DNA from: Ustulina deusta
Lineage: Eukaryota > Ascomycota > Sordariomycetes > Xylariales > Xylariaceae
Assembly (NCBI GenBank): GCA_023159155.1
Contig: JAJNNX010000002.1
Coordinates: forward strand, 2,108,001-2,172,000
Direction: 5' to 3'
Length of the DNA stretch: 64,000 nt
In this document: positions 10,806 to 20,292 of the stretch, piece by piece
Position numbering within the stretch: position 1 is the first letter of the stretch
Layout: each line of letters opens with the position of its first letter
Made by a program: the position numbers and the translations under genes
The notes under the pieces: generated by a model
Told to the model about the DNA's origin: nothing
Databases searched by the model: none
What the model saw: only the letters and a program-made list of their open reading frames with translations

Positions 10806-12355
10806 ATGAACGCGAAAGAAACTCGCTTATACAATGATCTACTAAGTCTTGCAAAACCTCCTCTTCTCAAAGAGAACCCATCTCCTAGCCAAGATGCACC
10901 ACAACCACAAGTAACTCTCACCCGCGAGAGCGAAGACAGATTACATCCCCCCAGTTCCTATAAGGACTTGTATTACTGTCGTCGCTTTATACTTAAGGTA
11001 GATAAACTAACTAGTGAGTTCAACCCGTGTTCTTATTACTTAGCATGCAGATCCTCTTTCACTTTTAATAGTCTGTTTAGCTAAAGGTACTTCGTTTATT
11101 TTTCAAACTAAGAATAATTTTGCCAAGTTAATAACTGTTCCGGGAAGCGACTTCTGAATTGCCAATACATAGTCGAGCTTCTCACGGTCTCCAACAATCC
11201 ACTTCTCACCAAACACACTCTCCTGTCCGAGTCGGAGTGGCTTGTGGAAGAATACTTGGAATATGGATCGCTGACAAACCTCATCGAAAAATTGGAAGAC
11301 AAGTATAAAGCAACACCATACGTTGCTCTTTTACCTAATATGATGCTGTGGGCTATCTTCTTTTGCCGTATGTTATTCATACATCGATCACGCAGACCTC
11401 CATGCCGGAAATCGTACGTACGCCATAACAGCTATATTATATTACAGGATACTAATGTTGGGAAGAATAATGTTCGGCAAGGGTGAACATTGTAATTCCA
11501 TGGTCCCTATTTTGAAGCTCATAGATTTTGCTAGAGCAAACGAAGACAACGATGAAGGCGAAAAGAAAATACAAGAACTGTATGTCAGCTCAGATTCCCC
11601 CCCTCCCCCCAATGAAAAGATTTCAGTCGCCTAGCTTTGTAGAAAATATTCATATGTTAGATTGTTACAGAGACTAACCAGGTTTTAGCGCTATGCCCGG
11701 ATCGGTGGCCGAGTATGTACTTGATCTTTTTTTCTTCCTCGTCCTCCCTCTCCTTTCATTCAAGCGGCCTTTTGAAATATGGTTACCTGAGACCAAACAT
11801 CACAGTATGCCCATGAAAGTAACTTTATCCAAAAAAAAGGAAAACAAGAAAAAAGATAAAGGAAAGCCCGCTGATTCATTATATTCATTGACGATAGGAA
11901 CATCTTCGCTATTGGAAAGGTCATGGCGTTGCTGGCGTTACCAGACCAATGCACTCATCTTTCGGAGATATTAATCCCAGAGAGAGCCGAAAGAGCATTC
12001 GCACGTGGGCCATTCTCAATGTACAGTTTCGAAACCGTTGCAGTTGAGATTCTCAGAAACTACCCCCAATGTACTGCACTCGATGGCGAATTGAGATATT
12101 TGATTGCCGCTTGTATGGCCGTCGAAATTCAATTTAGACCGAACATAGTCGTACTCCACGAATTTGCGCGGCGGCAGGTCCAAAAAAAGAAATCAAGCGT
12201 ACTATCAAAGTATCAATAATGATTTGGCTGCGATTCAGACGAATCAACAGCAACAGCAGCTTCAACCTAGATTCGACGTTTTAAAGGAACCCGATGACTA
12301 CATACGGCAGGTGGTTGATGAGCTCATATATTCCGCTCCTCTGCAAAATCCCTAA
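10806..12355 (+). pseudogene. degenerate protein-kinase-like gene
   Basis: Successive blocks in different frames rebuild a kinase fold. 10806-11084 is an N-terminal segment. 11136-11363 reads RLLNCQYIVELL...EEYLEYGSLTNLIEKL, the alphaC/hinge region. 11380-11410 reads HADLHAGN, the catalytic loop, but in another frame. 11488-11579 reads ILKLIDFARAN, the metal-binding DFG-equivalent, followed by a GTATGT donor. 11899-12217 reads NIFAIGKVM...MAVEIQFRPN, the C-lobe. 12200-12355 is the C-terminal tail PDDYIRQVVDELIY. Some junctions may be introns. The catalytic-loop and A7-run junctions (about 11365-11380 and 12181-12190) have no plausible splice sites and look like frameshifts. Related to a fungal multi-copy kinase-like family that often sits near NLR genes. 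Confidence 0.6.
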
Positions 12356-12466
12356 TTGTATACATGTACTGCCTATAACAGCTTGGCCTCAAGGGAGCGG
12401 CACAATGGTGCCGTTAACTGTGGTTGTGTATGAACAGGACTAATGGGTAATATGTGTTGTGAAGCT

Positions 12467-12543
12467 AGAAAAGAGACGGCTAGTTTCAGCCCGAAGTCGA
12501 TGATGCCTACAATTTCGCCCACGGTGCCGACGACCTCAGCCAT
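12467..12543 (-). pseudogene. relic of a fungal NLR N-terminal domain
   Basis: From an ATG at 12541-12543 the minus strand reads MAEVVGTVGEIVGIIDFGLK and a few more residues. This is the typical start of the helical N-terminal domain of fungal STAND/NLR and related proteins (MAxxVGxVASxVGIxxFGLK). It ends abruptly after about 26 residues and nothing downstream continues it. This is only a gene start left behind by deletion or decay. Confidence 0.6.
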
Positions 12544-13329
12544 CCTGTGCACAAGGCTAGGCCCCTCCTGTTGATTTCGACGAGTTATCGAGCTCTGCCG
12601 AAATGGATCGGTCAAGTAATATTGGTGAAATTTCTTCCCACAACGACCCAGTGTTCGGGACACAGCAAACTAGAAATTGATGGAATGAGCTCTGCTGAAG
12701 GATTCCTGTAGTATTAAACTGGCCATGTCGGCGTCATTATTGTGTGGGTAGTATTCGGCGCTTCATACCACAGAGGCTCGATGTCGGGGGCAATGCAGGC
12801 GGTGTAATTACACATTTATGCCCTCCGTCCATTGGCTGCTTGGCTAAGCGAACTGCGACGTGTCCCCTCCCAGCTGGTTAGGCGTTCAAGACTAGTTGTA
12901 CAGGCCATCGAGATACCAACTATCAGCGCCCCATGAAAACAGCACAAAACATCCGTCGCCCGGCCTACAACAAGCACTAAAAGTCGCTATATTTTCAGTG
13001 GCTTAGACATAGGAACCCCGCTGGCCACCCTGTAGTGAGACGGCATTAGAGTGGTAGGGTGCGGCACAATGCTATATACAGTGTGCTGACCAAACGGCAG
13101 TTTCTGGGAGCAAGTCGATGTCAGCTAGTGCTCACAAAAGTGCAAATTTACACGTCACCACTGTCGCCATTCATGGTTCTTAAAACTCGTCACAATGGTT
13201 TGACACTCTTAAAATCGTCGGTGTGGTCATGTCAACACACCGCCTACGGGCAGCCACTCTACGCGATCCGATTTCTATTTACTATAATATTCCCAACTCG
13301 ATACATGATAGAAACAGCACGCCAAAGCC
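12544..13329. other. upstream region of the HET gene
   Basis: No gene supported. It probably contains the promoter and leader of the HET-domain gene starting at 13330. Confidence 0.4.
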
Positions 13330-15042
13330 ATGTGGTTAATTAACACCAATACCCTTGAACTCGAGGAGTTCATTGGCTCAGATCGACCGGATTACGTGAT
13401 ACTCTCCCATACGTGGGGCGAAGGCGAGGTGTTGTTCAGCCACGTCCAAGCAGGCCGGCTACTAGATGATGAAGGGCGAGGCTCACAAAAGATCAAGAAA
13501 ACCTGTGAGCTTGCTCGAAATGAGGGCTTCGAGTACGCTTGGATAGACACGTGCTGTATCGACAAATCCAGCAGCGTTGAACTAGCCGAGGCGATTAACT
13601 CGATGTTTGAGTGGTATGCGTCGGCTGCTACCTGCTACGTATACCTTGAGGATCTCTCCACAGATGCCCCTATTGAGAGCTTCGGCAGTTGCCGATGGTT
13701 TTCCCGTGGATGGACACTCCAAGAGCTTGTGGCGCCAGATGATTTGATTTTCTTCGACCAGGGCTGGAACAAGCGTGGCACGAAGCTGGGGATTGCAAAC
13801 CTCATTGAGGAGGTGACTTCTATCGACCAACGAGTCCTCCGCAATAAAGGTTTATTGCGTACGATGCCTGTTGCGCAAAGGATGTCGTGGGCAGCTTCTC
13901 GCGTGACCACTCGGCCTGAGGATATTGCCTATTGCCTTCTCGGCCTTTTCGATGTGAACATGCCGCTGATCTATGGAGAGGGCCGCAAGAAGGCATTCTT
14001 TCGTCTTCAGGAGGAGATAATTAGAAAAGAAAATGATCTGAGCATCTTCATGTGGCGGTCACAACCCGGCGAACAGAAGCATCGAGGGTTTTTGGCATAC
14101 GGGCCGGAAGAATTTGCAGCCGAATCCCGCACCAGCCTGGTAAAGAGTGAGATTTACAGTCCAGAGTTCGCGATGACTAACAAAGGAATTCGAATTCACA
14201 CTGCCTTGTCAGATGCAGAGAGCGGAGACCTGGCGCTTGGTCTTCAGTATCTATGGCCGGGGAACCCTGATAATGCATTGATCGGTGTTTATCTGAGAGC
14301 GTGTGGGGGCGGCACTTACGCTAGAATGCGGCCTACTGAGCTGGCGGTGATCACTAAGCCCGCTTCAGGACCGACTACACAGAGATACTTGTCAAGGGAG
14401 GTCCATCCAGGACTCGGGACCAAGCTGGACTCCATGCGAGATAATGCCGTCGTTTTCTCTGGACCGTTCGAGACTCTTTATTATCGGTATGACTCAACAA
14501 CTCCGGATCTCTGGTGGGATCACGATACCCGGACATATTTGCGAGATGGTAACACTTCGTTTATCGCATTCCACATGTTTCGCAGCGAGTGGGACAACAC
14601 GATGGAAGACAACCGCTTCATCATTGCGTTTGGAGTCTCGAATGAGAGTATGGTGTGGGTGTCGCATGGTTATGGTGGGAATGATCCCCTTTTCGCGGCA
14701 GCGATAAGGGGTGACTTGGACAATGTGGAATCTCACGGTATTTTTCGCTTCAAAACCAGGAGCGATGAAAGCTTCATTAGATTGAACCGACTCGGCGAGG
14801 TACATACTTGGACGACCAGGGACTCTGATGGGAAGTCTACAACTGAGGTGTATCAACATCACCAACAGTTTGGGCTTCACACTTCCATTTCACTATGTAC
14901 CGCTAATGGCTTTTCCGGGTATTGTGTCAATCTACTCCCACTCACCAATATGGGTTTACAGCTGCCATGGGGTAAGATTGCAGGATCTTTTCTGGGTTTA
15001 CTTGTTTTAATTATCATACTTCAGCGTTATTTGCGAGATTAA
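13330..15042 (+). CDS. HET-domain (heterokaryon incompatibility) protein
   Basis: 570 residues, single intact exon. HET-domain proteins trigger or regulate programmed cell death after fusion of unlike hyphae. The start MWLINTNTLELEEFIG is the usual beginning of the family. All three HET blocks are visible: YVILSHTWGEGEVLF (residues 23-37), KIKKTCELARNEGFEYAWIDTCCIDK (about 55-80), and WFSRGWTLQELVAPDDLIFFD (about 122-142). The region after the domain (RPEDIAYCLLGLFDVNMPLIYGEG) is also typical, and a less conserved sensor-like half follows. The last 25 residues contain a hydrophobic segment (FLGLLVLIIILQ) ending in YLRD, so the protein may be tail-anchored. It is the only clearly intact gene between 8 and 16 kb; the neighbours are relics. 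Confidence 0.9.
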   Translation: MWLINTNTLELEEFIGSDRPDYVILSHTWGEGEVLFSHVQAGRLLDDEGRGSQKIKKTCELARNEGFEYAWIDTCCIDKSSSVELAEAINSMFEWYASAATCYVYLEDLSTDAPIESFGSCRWFSRGWTLQELVAPDDLIFFDQGWNKRGTKLGIANLIEEVTSIDQRVLRNKGLLRTMPVAQRMSWAASRVTTRPEDIAYCLLGLFDVNMPLIYGEGRKKAFFRLQEEIIRKENDLSIFMWRSQPGEQKHRGFLAYGPEEFAAESRTSLVKSEIYSPEFAMTNKGIRIHTALSDAESGDLALGLQYLWPGNPDNALIGVYLRACGGGTYARMRPTELAVITKPASGPTTQRYLSREVHPGLGTKLDSMRDNAVVFSGPFETLYYRYDSTTPDLWWDHDTRTYLRDGNTSFIAFHMFRSEWDNTMEDNRFIIAFGVSNESMVWVSHGYGGNDPLFAAAIRGDLDNVESHGIFRFKTRSDESFIRLNRLGEVHTWTTRDSDGKSTTEVYQHHQQFGLHTSISLCTANGFSGYCVNLLPLTNMGLQLPWGKIAGSFLGLLVLIIILQRYLRD

Positions 15043-15329
15043 GCACCGCGAAAGACTCTGTTCTGGCCAAGTAGGCTTCCTACTCAGGTAGCTAAGACGG
15101 TTTGCAAGGTTCTTACAGACATACAGCGAATAATTAAGTATGTCGAAAGTCTAATAATGGCTCTTGCGTCTCAGATATTTCGACTGTCCAGGGATCAAAT
15201 GCGCCGATTTCTTTTAATACCGGTCATAGTTTCAACATAATTTCTAATGATAAATAAAATATCTGTTGAGGAAAGAAGTGGTAAGCTACGTAATGGCTAG
15301 GTGCAGCAGTCAAGCCCTTGAATCGTCAA

Positions 15330-15599
15330 TTAAACTCGAACGGTCAACACAAAAACCCAAATCTTAAAGTACACGTCGTTCAATCTATCAGACTTGATTT
15401 TTAGCAAGGCTCGAGGAGCAAGCAAGGGGGTAATAAGCTGGATAGTAGTTTGGGCAATTTGATACGCCTCTTCAACATTCCGAAATATATGCGAAGAATT
15501 TAAAAGTTGGCGACCAGATGTAATACGATGGCTGATAGGAGATGCATAGAGACGTAAAGCGATCAAAAGCAATTTGCGTGCCTCTTCAAGATCGGCCAT
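15330..15599 (-). pseudogene. relic of a TPR/CHAT-type protein
   Basis: 89 open codons reading ARKLLLIALRLYASPISHRI... and ...VEEAYQIAQTTIQLITPLL. This matches the segment that precedes the CHAT protease-like domain in fungal TPR-CHAT proteins (NAPxSxRIxAxR...EEAxxxxxxAIxLLPxLxPRxL). There is no TPR array upstream and no CHAT domain downstream, so it is an isolated internal fragment. Assignment is by pattern only. Confidence 0.5.
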
Positions 15600-15614
15600 A
15601 GCTCCTATTCTTAA

Positions 15615-15881
15615 GTCATAAATCGTCTATAGCACGATTAGCTCGAGTATTGATGACGCCAGTGATTATCATGCTCTTATTAGCTCCCGTTCTTGTTTGT
15701 AGCTGGCTTTCTTCTACAGCAGCCCAAATTGGTACGATTATTGTTGCGACGACCATCTTCGTTGCAGTGCTATCCAGCTCAACAAAGGCAAAGGCCATTG
15801 AACTTGGCTGTTGCAGGTGCTACGTATGCTTGCGCCTTTTCCTCCGTGCGCTCGCGGTTTTCCAATAAAGTGTATGTCTAG
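15615..15881 (+). pseudogene. relic of a DUF6594 membrane protein C-terminus
   Basis: Reads RVLMTPVIIMLLLAPVLVC, then IGTIIVATTIFVAVLSSSTKAKAIEL, then in the next frame AVAGATYACAF. This is the two-helix C-terminal end of the fungal DUF6594 family (two or three transmembrane helices, then an AATAAYAAVLVVF-like motif). A frameshift near 15805 breaks it and the N-terminal part is missing. Confidence 0.55.
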
Positions 15882-16103
15882 GTACACAACAGTAATTATT
15901 GACTGTTTTTATTACTGGTACAAATACTTCTCAAGGTTGATAAACATACTGTGGTGGATGGCTATATGGCAGGGATATTCTACTCCCAGGGCAGGCTTGT
16001 TAGGGATCGTTACGAATCATAGCGACCGGATCGTCTGGGACTCTAGGTCTTTTTCTCTTCTCTTCATCGAGTACCATTTGGAGGTGGGTTGATGTACAGC
16101 GGC

Positions 16104-16309
16104 TCAAAAAAAGTCCCGTCTGCGTTTTTTCAAGGCCGATATGTTTTCGTTACATGGAGTACAATTTCTGCCTTAGTTCGTAAGTAAAAAATAAAAATAA
16201 AAAAAATAAAAAATTTAATTATTTAGTTCTAAAACCTGATAGATATAGTTATTGCTTTCTGTAGTGAAAGTATTTGAACAGTAACAAAAAACGGACGGGA
16301 CTTTTTTCG
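16104..16309. mobile_element. 206-bp inverted-repeat element, MITE-like
   Basis: The left end (16104-16131) contains AAAAAAGTCCCGTC then CGTTTTTT. The right end (16285-16309) carries the reverse complement with one small indel. The interior is A/T-rich (for example A-rich runs at 16188-16215) and has no coding capacity. Terminal inverted repeats of about 25 bp around a short non-coding core suggest a non-autonomous DNA transposon. I could not define a target-site duplication. Confidence 0.5.
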
Positions 16310-16845
16310 ATGCTTCGTGTGGCTCCAGTCCCTGCCTGCTAGGGCGTCCTCATGCCTATACCGGGCTAGTGTGCCGCTTTCGGTTGCGTTCAGTGAGCGG
16401 GGCCGCCATAGTGCTGGCTATCACTGGATGGAATACTTGTTCAAGGAACTGACCGCGCCAAAGCCTCTGAGCACACACGCGGGAATAATTCACATGCAAA
16501 AGTGCTCGTTCAATCAACAGTCAAAAAGAAGGGTAACTCGTGTCCGATCAGCAAACCTTCTAAGCCCTTGTCAAATACAAACTAGCTAAATCAAGATATT
16601 GACAGGGTGATACAAGAACTTTGCTCCCTTCCCCCCCAAATCAAACCTGGATTCCGTTGCCAAAGCTCCCACCCTCCAAACAGTTTGAGGCTTGTTTGTG
16701 CTGGCAGCGTTGTTTTTCCCCACATCAGACTTGAGAGCTGAATCGATGTATGAGACTTACACCGATTTAGACAACTGTGTTCCAGTCGAACGAAGCAGCA
16801 ATGACATGTGACTAGCAAAGTCACAGAAGCAACAAGGGAATTATA

Positions 16846-17247
16846 TCAGATAAGAAACAGTCGCGACAGTTCCTCAGCAAGGTTCATATTAATAATAATA
16901 TCTATCCCATTTTCATCCTGGCATGGTCTGAAGAAATCGCACGTCCCGAGCCGGCAGACGTAGTGCAAGCGGCCCGCCGCCGGCTTGGATCTCCCAGTCA
17001 CTTGACGTTTGCTCGTGTGCCCGCAATGACACTCGGGGTTCATAAGGTCATTGCCACGGACGTCGTCAAAGACTAGGAATTTGCCACAATGCAGGCATTT
17101 ATAGTACGGGCGTCCTGCGTTTCCGTTGCGGTTGGACCGTCGTGTAACGAGACGCTCGCCGGCTCGACCACAGCGGATGCATAGAGGTGGCTGTGTCGGA
17201 GGTGATGCTAGTGTCGCTCTCCTCCCGCTAGAAAAGTCGATCGAGGT
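16846..17247 (-). CDS. GRF-type zinc-ribbon protein (5' end uncertain)
   Basis: About 133 residues in the supported exon. Two tandem zinc-ribbon units are seen. The first is CIRCGRAGERLVTRRS...GRPYYKCLHCGKFLVFDD. The second is CHCGHTSKRQVTGRSKPAAG...YVCRLGTCDFFRP. Each has the CxxC/G...RxYYxC pattern of GRF-like zinc fingers, which bind nucleic acid in other proteins. No ATG lies in the open frame. A CTGAT branch and GGGCAG acceptor at 17248-17253 suggest that the exon starts at 17247 and that an upstream exon supplies the start, but I could not find it. A 5'-truncated copy is the alternative. Confidence 0.6.
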   Translation of the reverse strand, partial: TSIDFSSGRRATLASPPTQPPLCIRCGRAGERLVTRRSNRNGNAGRPYYKCLHCGKFLVFDDVRGNDLMNPECHCGHTSKRQVTGRSKPAAGRLHYVCRLGTCDFFRPCQDENGIDIIINMNLAEELSRLFLI

Positions 17248-18720
17248 CTGCCCCTTTGTATCAGTAATAATACATTGCAAATGGGCCTATCAGGATTAAT
17301 CACCGGCATGCTATTACGAAGCTTGAATTTGAGGTTTAAGGCGTGGATTAGAAGAAGACTTAGGATCCGCCTTCGAGGCACAATTGAAAGATGCGAGATC
17401 AGATATATATCTAATGAACAACGCGCTTAATATGGTAGTAGAGGATGGCGACGCAATAAGGGGCCTGTTCTTAACATTGAAGCTCATCTCGTCGGGAGGG
17501 GGTCTTCGTTATATGTCGGCAATTCTGCTGCAGCCTGCAGATATCAGGTCAATTCAGAGTAGCCAACCCAGCCACGTGGACCAAACGTTCTTCCATGAAA
17601 CGCAGATGGTGTAAGCTCTGCAGCCCCCGAACAAATCACTAGCCCGCAAAGAGGCACGGCGGCTCCCTGCTTCTCGCTCTCTCTCCACGTATTGTGGTTG
17701 GCTAGTGCATGTGCCATAGCAACCAAGATCCGCCAGACCGACTACTGGGCAGCACAATTACACACGGCAACTCACAGAAAAACGTCGTGAAAGTGCACAA
17801 GCCCGATCACTACCCCGCCGCCAACCACTACTAGCATAACTGATTACGAGACCTAGCAAAATGGTACAAGGTTGATCGCAAACACTTAGATGAGGTATGA
17901 ATTCTCGTAATGGCTGATTGATGTCCAGGCTTGTACCCAGCTGTCCTGCCTCGAATCTCCTCGCTGGCGTCCACGCTTTCGTTGAACCCTCTTACTCTAT
18001 ACGTGGATTATCGCCTTGTTAGACGCCATTCGTCGTTATATTTCTAGCTGGGGGAGAAGACGCAATTCGCCAGGCGAAGGGCAGTTCAGGGACTTATTTT
18101 CTCCCAACCCAACGGGGCTTTGGGCCCCCAACATACAGGCCAAAAAAACAAAAAGCGGTATTACAATACGACCTTTTTCGGACAGCATCGCAGCAGCTTC
18201 AAAGATGCCAGGCTCAATGAGCACCACCTGTAACCCTGGATGGCTACACCCGCCGCTTCCAATAGTGGTCAGGCGTTCCCTACTGGATCAACACGGACGA
18301 TCAGACCTTTTAGGATCATCCTAATGTCTATACACGTTCGTTTGATCAAGCGACTGGTGCATGGTTTTGGAGGACTCCTCATGAAAGCATATGAGGTACG
18401 CGGGGTCTCTGGTAGTAGTATGGATGTATCGTGGCCGTTTGCCTATTTTAGCTACACCATACCATACACACTATACAGAATCCCCTCAGAGGGGTCATTG
18501 CGCCAACCTCCCAAAACCAGTTTCTTATAGTTTTGCGCCTTACCAATTCTTGCCCCTGACAACAAACACATGGATTCTAAACGTGAACATTCAGTTAAGG
18601 TATCAGAGCTTGCCCTCTCCATTTCGTGATGTTATCAAGTAGCATTGATATATCAACAATTAGGCAATCCGATTCGGGACACGACTGATTAGAGCACCAG
18701 CAATCAGAATTTACGCCAAT
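17248..18720. other. no supported gene
   Basis: Several short open segments (for example 18016-18324) have protein-like stretches but no family I recognise, and stops interrupt all frames. Probably decayed accessory DNA. Confidence 0.4.
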
Positions 18721-18995
18721 AGACATGTCTTTCGATTAGAAGGCCCTCCCTCTTCTGCCTCCGACTGGCTTGCATATTTAGCGCCTAATTCCGTTCGTTC
18801 TCGATTGGAAGTTTTACTACCAGAATGGTTCCTACCTTCTATCGTCATCCTGAAAGAGCAAAACTCCAGCAAGCCTGACGAGTACCATAATCGAACCCCG
18901 GCACTCCTCATAGATTACGCTGAGGGCACACCCCTTCATCAGCTTCCTCCCGCAGACCTCTTGAGCTCTCTAAGACTTGAGATCTTAATACGGAG
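18721..18995 (+). pseudogene. fragment of a kinase-like gene
   Basis: About 90 open codons with no ATG at the left end. It reads HVFRLEGPPSSASDWLAYLAP and later TPALLIDYAEGTPLHQLPP. The second block resembles the hinge segment of fungal protein-kinase-like proteins (xxALLLEYIxGxPLxxLP). The catalytic HGD/DFG regions are absent. Weak call. Confidence 0.35.
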
Positions 18996-19089
18996 TATAT
19001 TAGTAGTAGAAACTTAACGACTGCTATTAAGGCTTATAGCTTGCTTGGCGGCTTTAATAATTTAGCTAATATCAAAGGTTTTTTAGTAG

Positions 19090-19340
19090 TATTAAAATGT
19101 TTTAAGCTTTTCTTTTTCCTTGGATTAGTTGTAGTTTGGAATAATGTAAATGTTTATACTAACAACTGTACTGCGATAAAAAATAAGTTTAGTTACAACC
19201 CGTGTGCATAGGTTGTTTTTAGTTGGGGGGAACAAGAGGCTAGAAATGGCTTCCAGAACTGCGCTTTTGCTAGAAGACTGATTACTATAGATAATGATCT
19301 GGGACAAGTCTATATAGCGGCTGATACCTCGAGATCGCAG
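19090..19340 (-). pseudogene. RIP-mutated fragment of a dynamin-family GTPase
   Basis: The minus strand reads LRSRGISRYIDLSQIII, then SNQSSSKSAVLEAIS, then PTKNNLCTRVVTKLI, then IIPNYN, a stop, and SKEKEKLKTF. The order and spacing are those of the fungal dynamin GTPase N-terminus: IDLPQIIVxGDQSSGKSSVLEAIS, PTKDNLCTRFATELI, then a stretch of the form IIPxxxRSxEEKEKL. The P-loop GDQSSGKS has become SNQSSSKS by three G-to-A changes, all in TpG context, which is the RIP signature. Only the GTPase start survives. The rest of the roughly 700-residue protein is missing. Confidence 0.72.
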
Positions 19341-20292
19341 GGTATTAATTATATCGAGGAGGTTACGGTGATTCTGGGTTTGCAGCTGCCTACTATTATA
19401 TTTAATAATTGATTTAACTAACCTGTTTGTTGCGTAGAAGGTTGAGACTTAGAATTAGCATAGGCAGATTTAAAAATCCGCCTATGACTATAGTGTCTCC
19501 CTTACTAGTAATTTATTACAAAAGCAGTAGACCCCCTTTTTCCAAAGCTCCTATTATATAGTGATAACTAGGAAAGTTAGGACAGACGGTTTTGAATAGG
19601 TTACTAAACAATGAGCAGTCAAGTTTTTGCACGGTTTTGAGGTTATTACGAAGGGCTAGGGGCAGCCTTAACTATAGGTTGGCTAAGATGTAATAAAATG
19701 GCGAAGGACAGCTATGTACATGAATTACTCTAAGATTATTTTATATGTTTTTTTGCTACTTAGCGGAACCGTATATTGAGATAGTGCGCCCGGACGAATC
19801 TAGTGAAGCATTATTCCCTCTTATAATACCCTCCGATCAAACAGCAGATTTATGTAGACTGGATTTCTTAGTTACTACCGCAATTCATAATTCCTGTAAG
19901 CAAACAGGTACCATAATTTAATCAACCGCAAGATAGGGGTGCCTTCCATAGTACAAACAGAAGCATCCTATACTGGTGTTACAAATTACTGGGTTTATTA
20001 CGCCTACGATCACTGTTATGGTATCGAGACTAGCTGTGAGAGAAGCTCAGGAAATACCGAGCTGGAAGAATGTAGGCGTTTTTATTGTGGTATTCACTAC
20101 ATACGAGCTACAATCCCATGACCCTGCAGTGTTGGACTAGACAGACGACGGTGTGAGTGGGCTGTATCGGTTTTCTCCATCTTGTCCAACGTTAGCATCT
20201 GCTTAATTGGGGCCTCAAATCTCGATTTTCCGACCACCATTTCTCTTGTTGTCGTATTCAGCTAGTTGTTCATGCTAGCTCACGAGAACCGT
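19341..20292. other. AT-rich stretch, probable decayed DNA
   Basis: A/T- and TpA-rich with stops in all frames. One protein-like stretch near 19780-19880 (EIVRPDESSEALFPLI) could not be assigned. Probably degraded by RIP together with the dynamin fragment. Confidence 0.45.
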
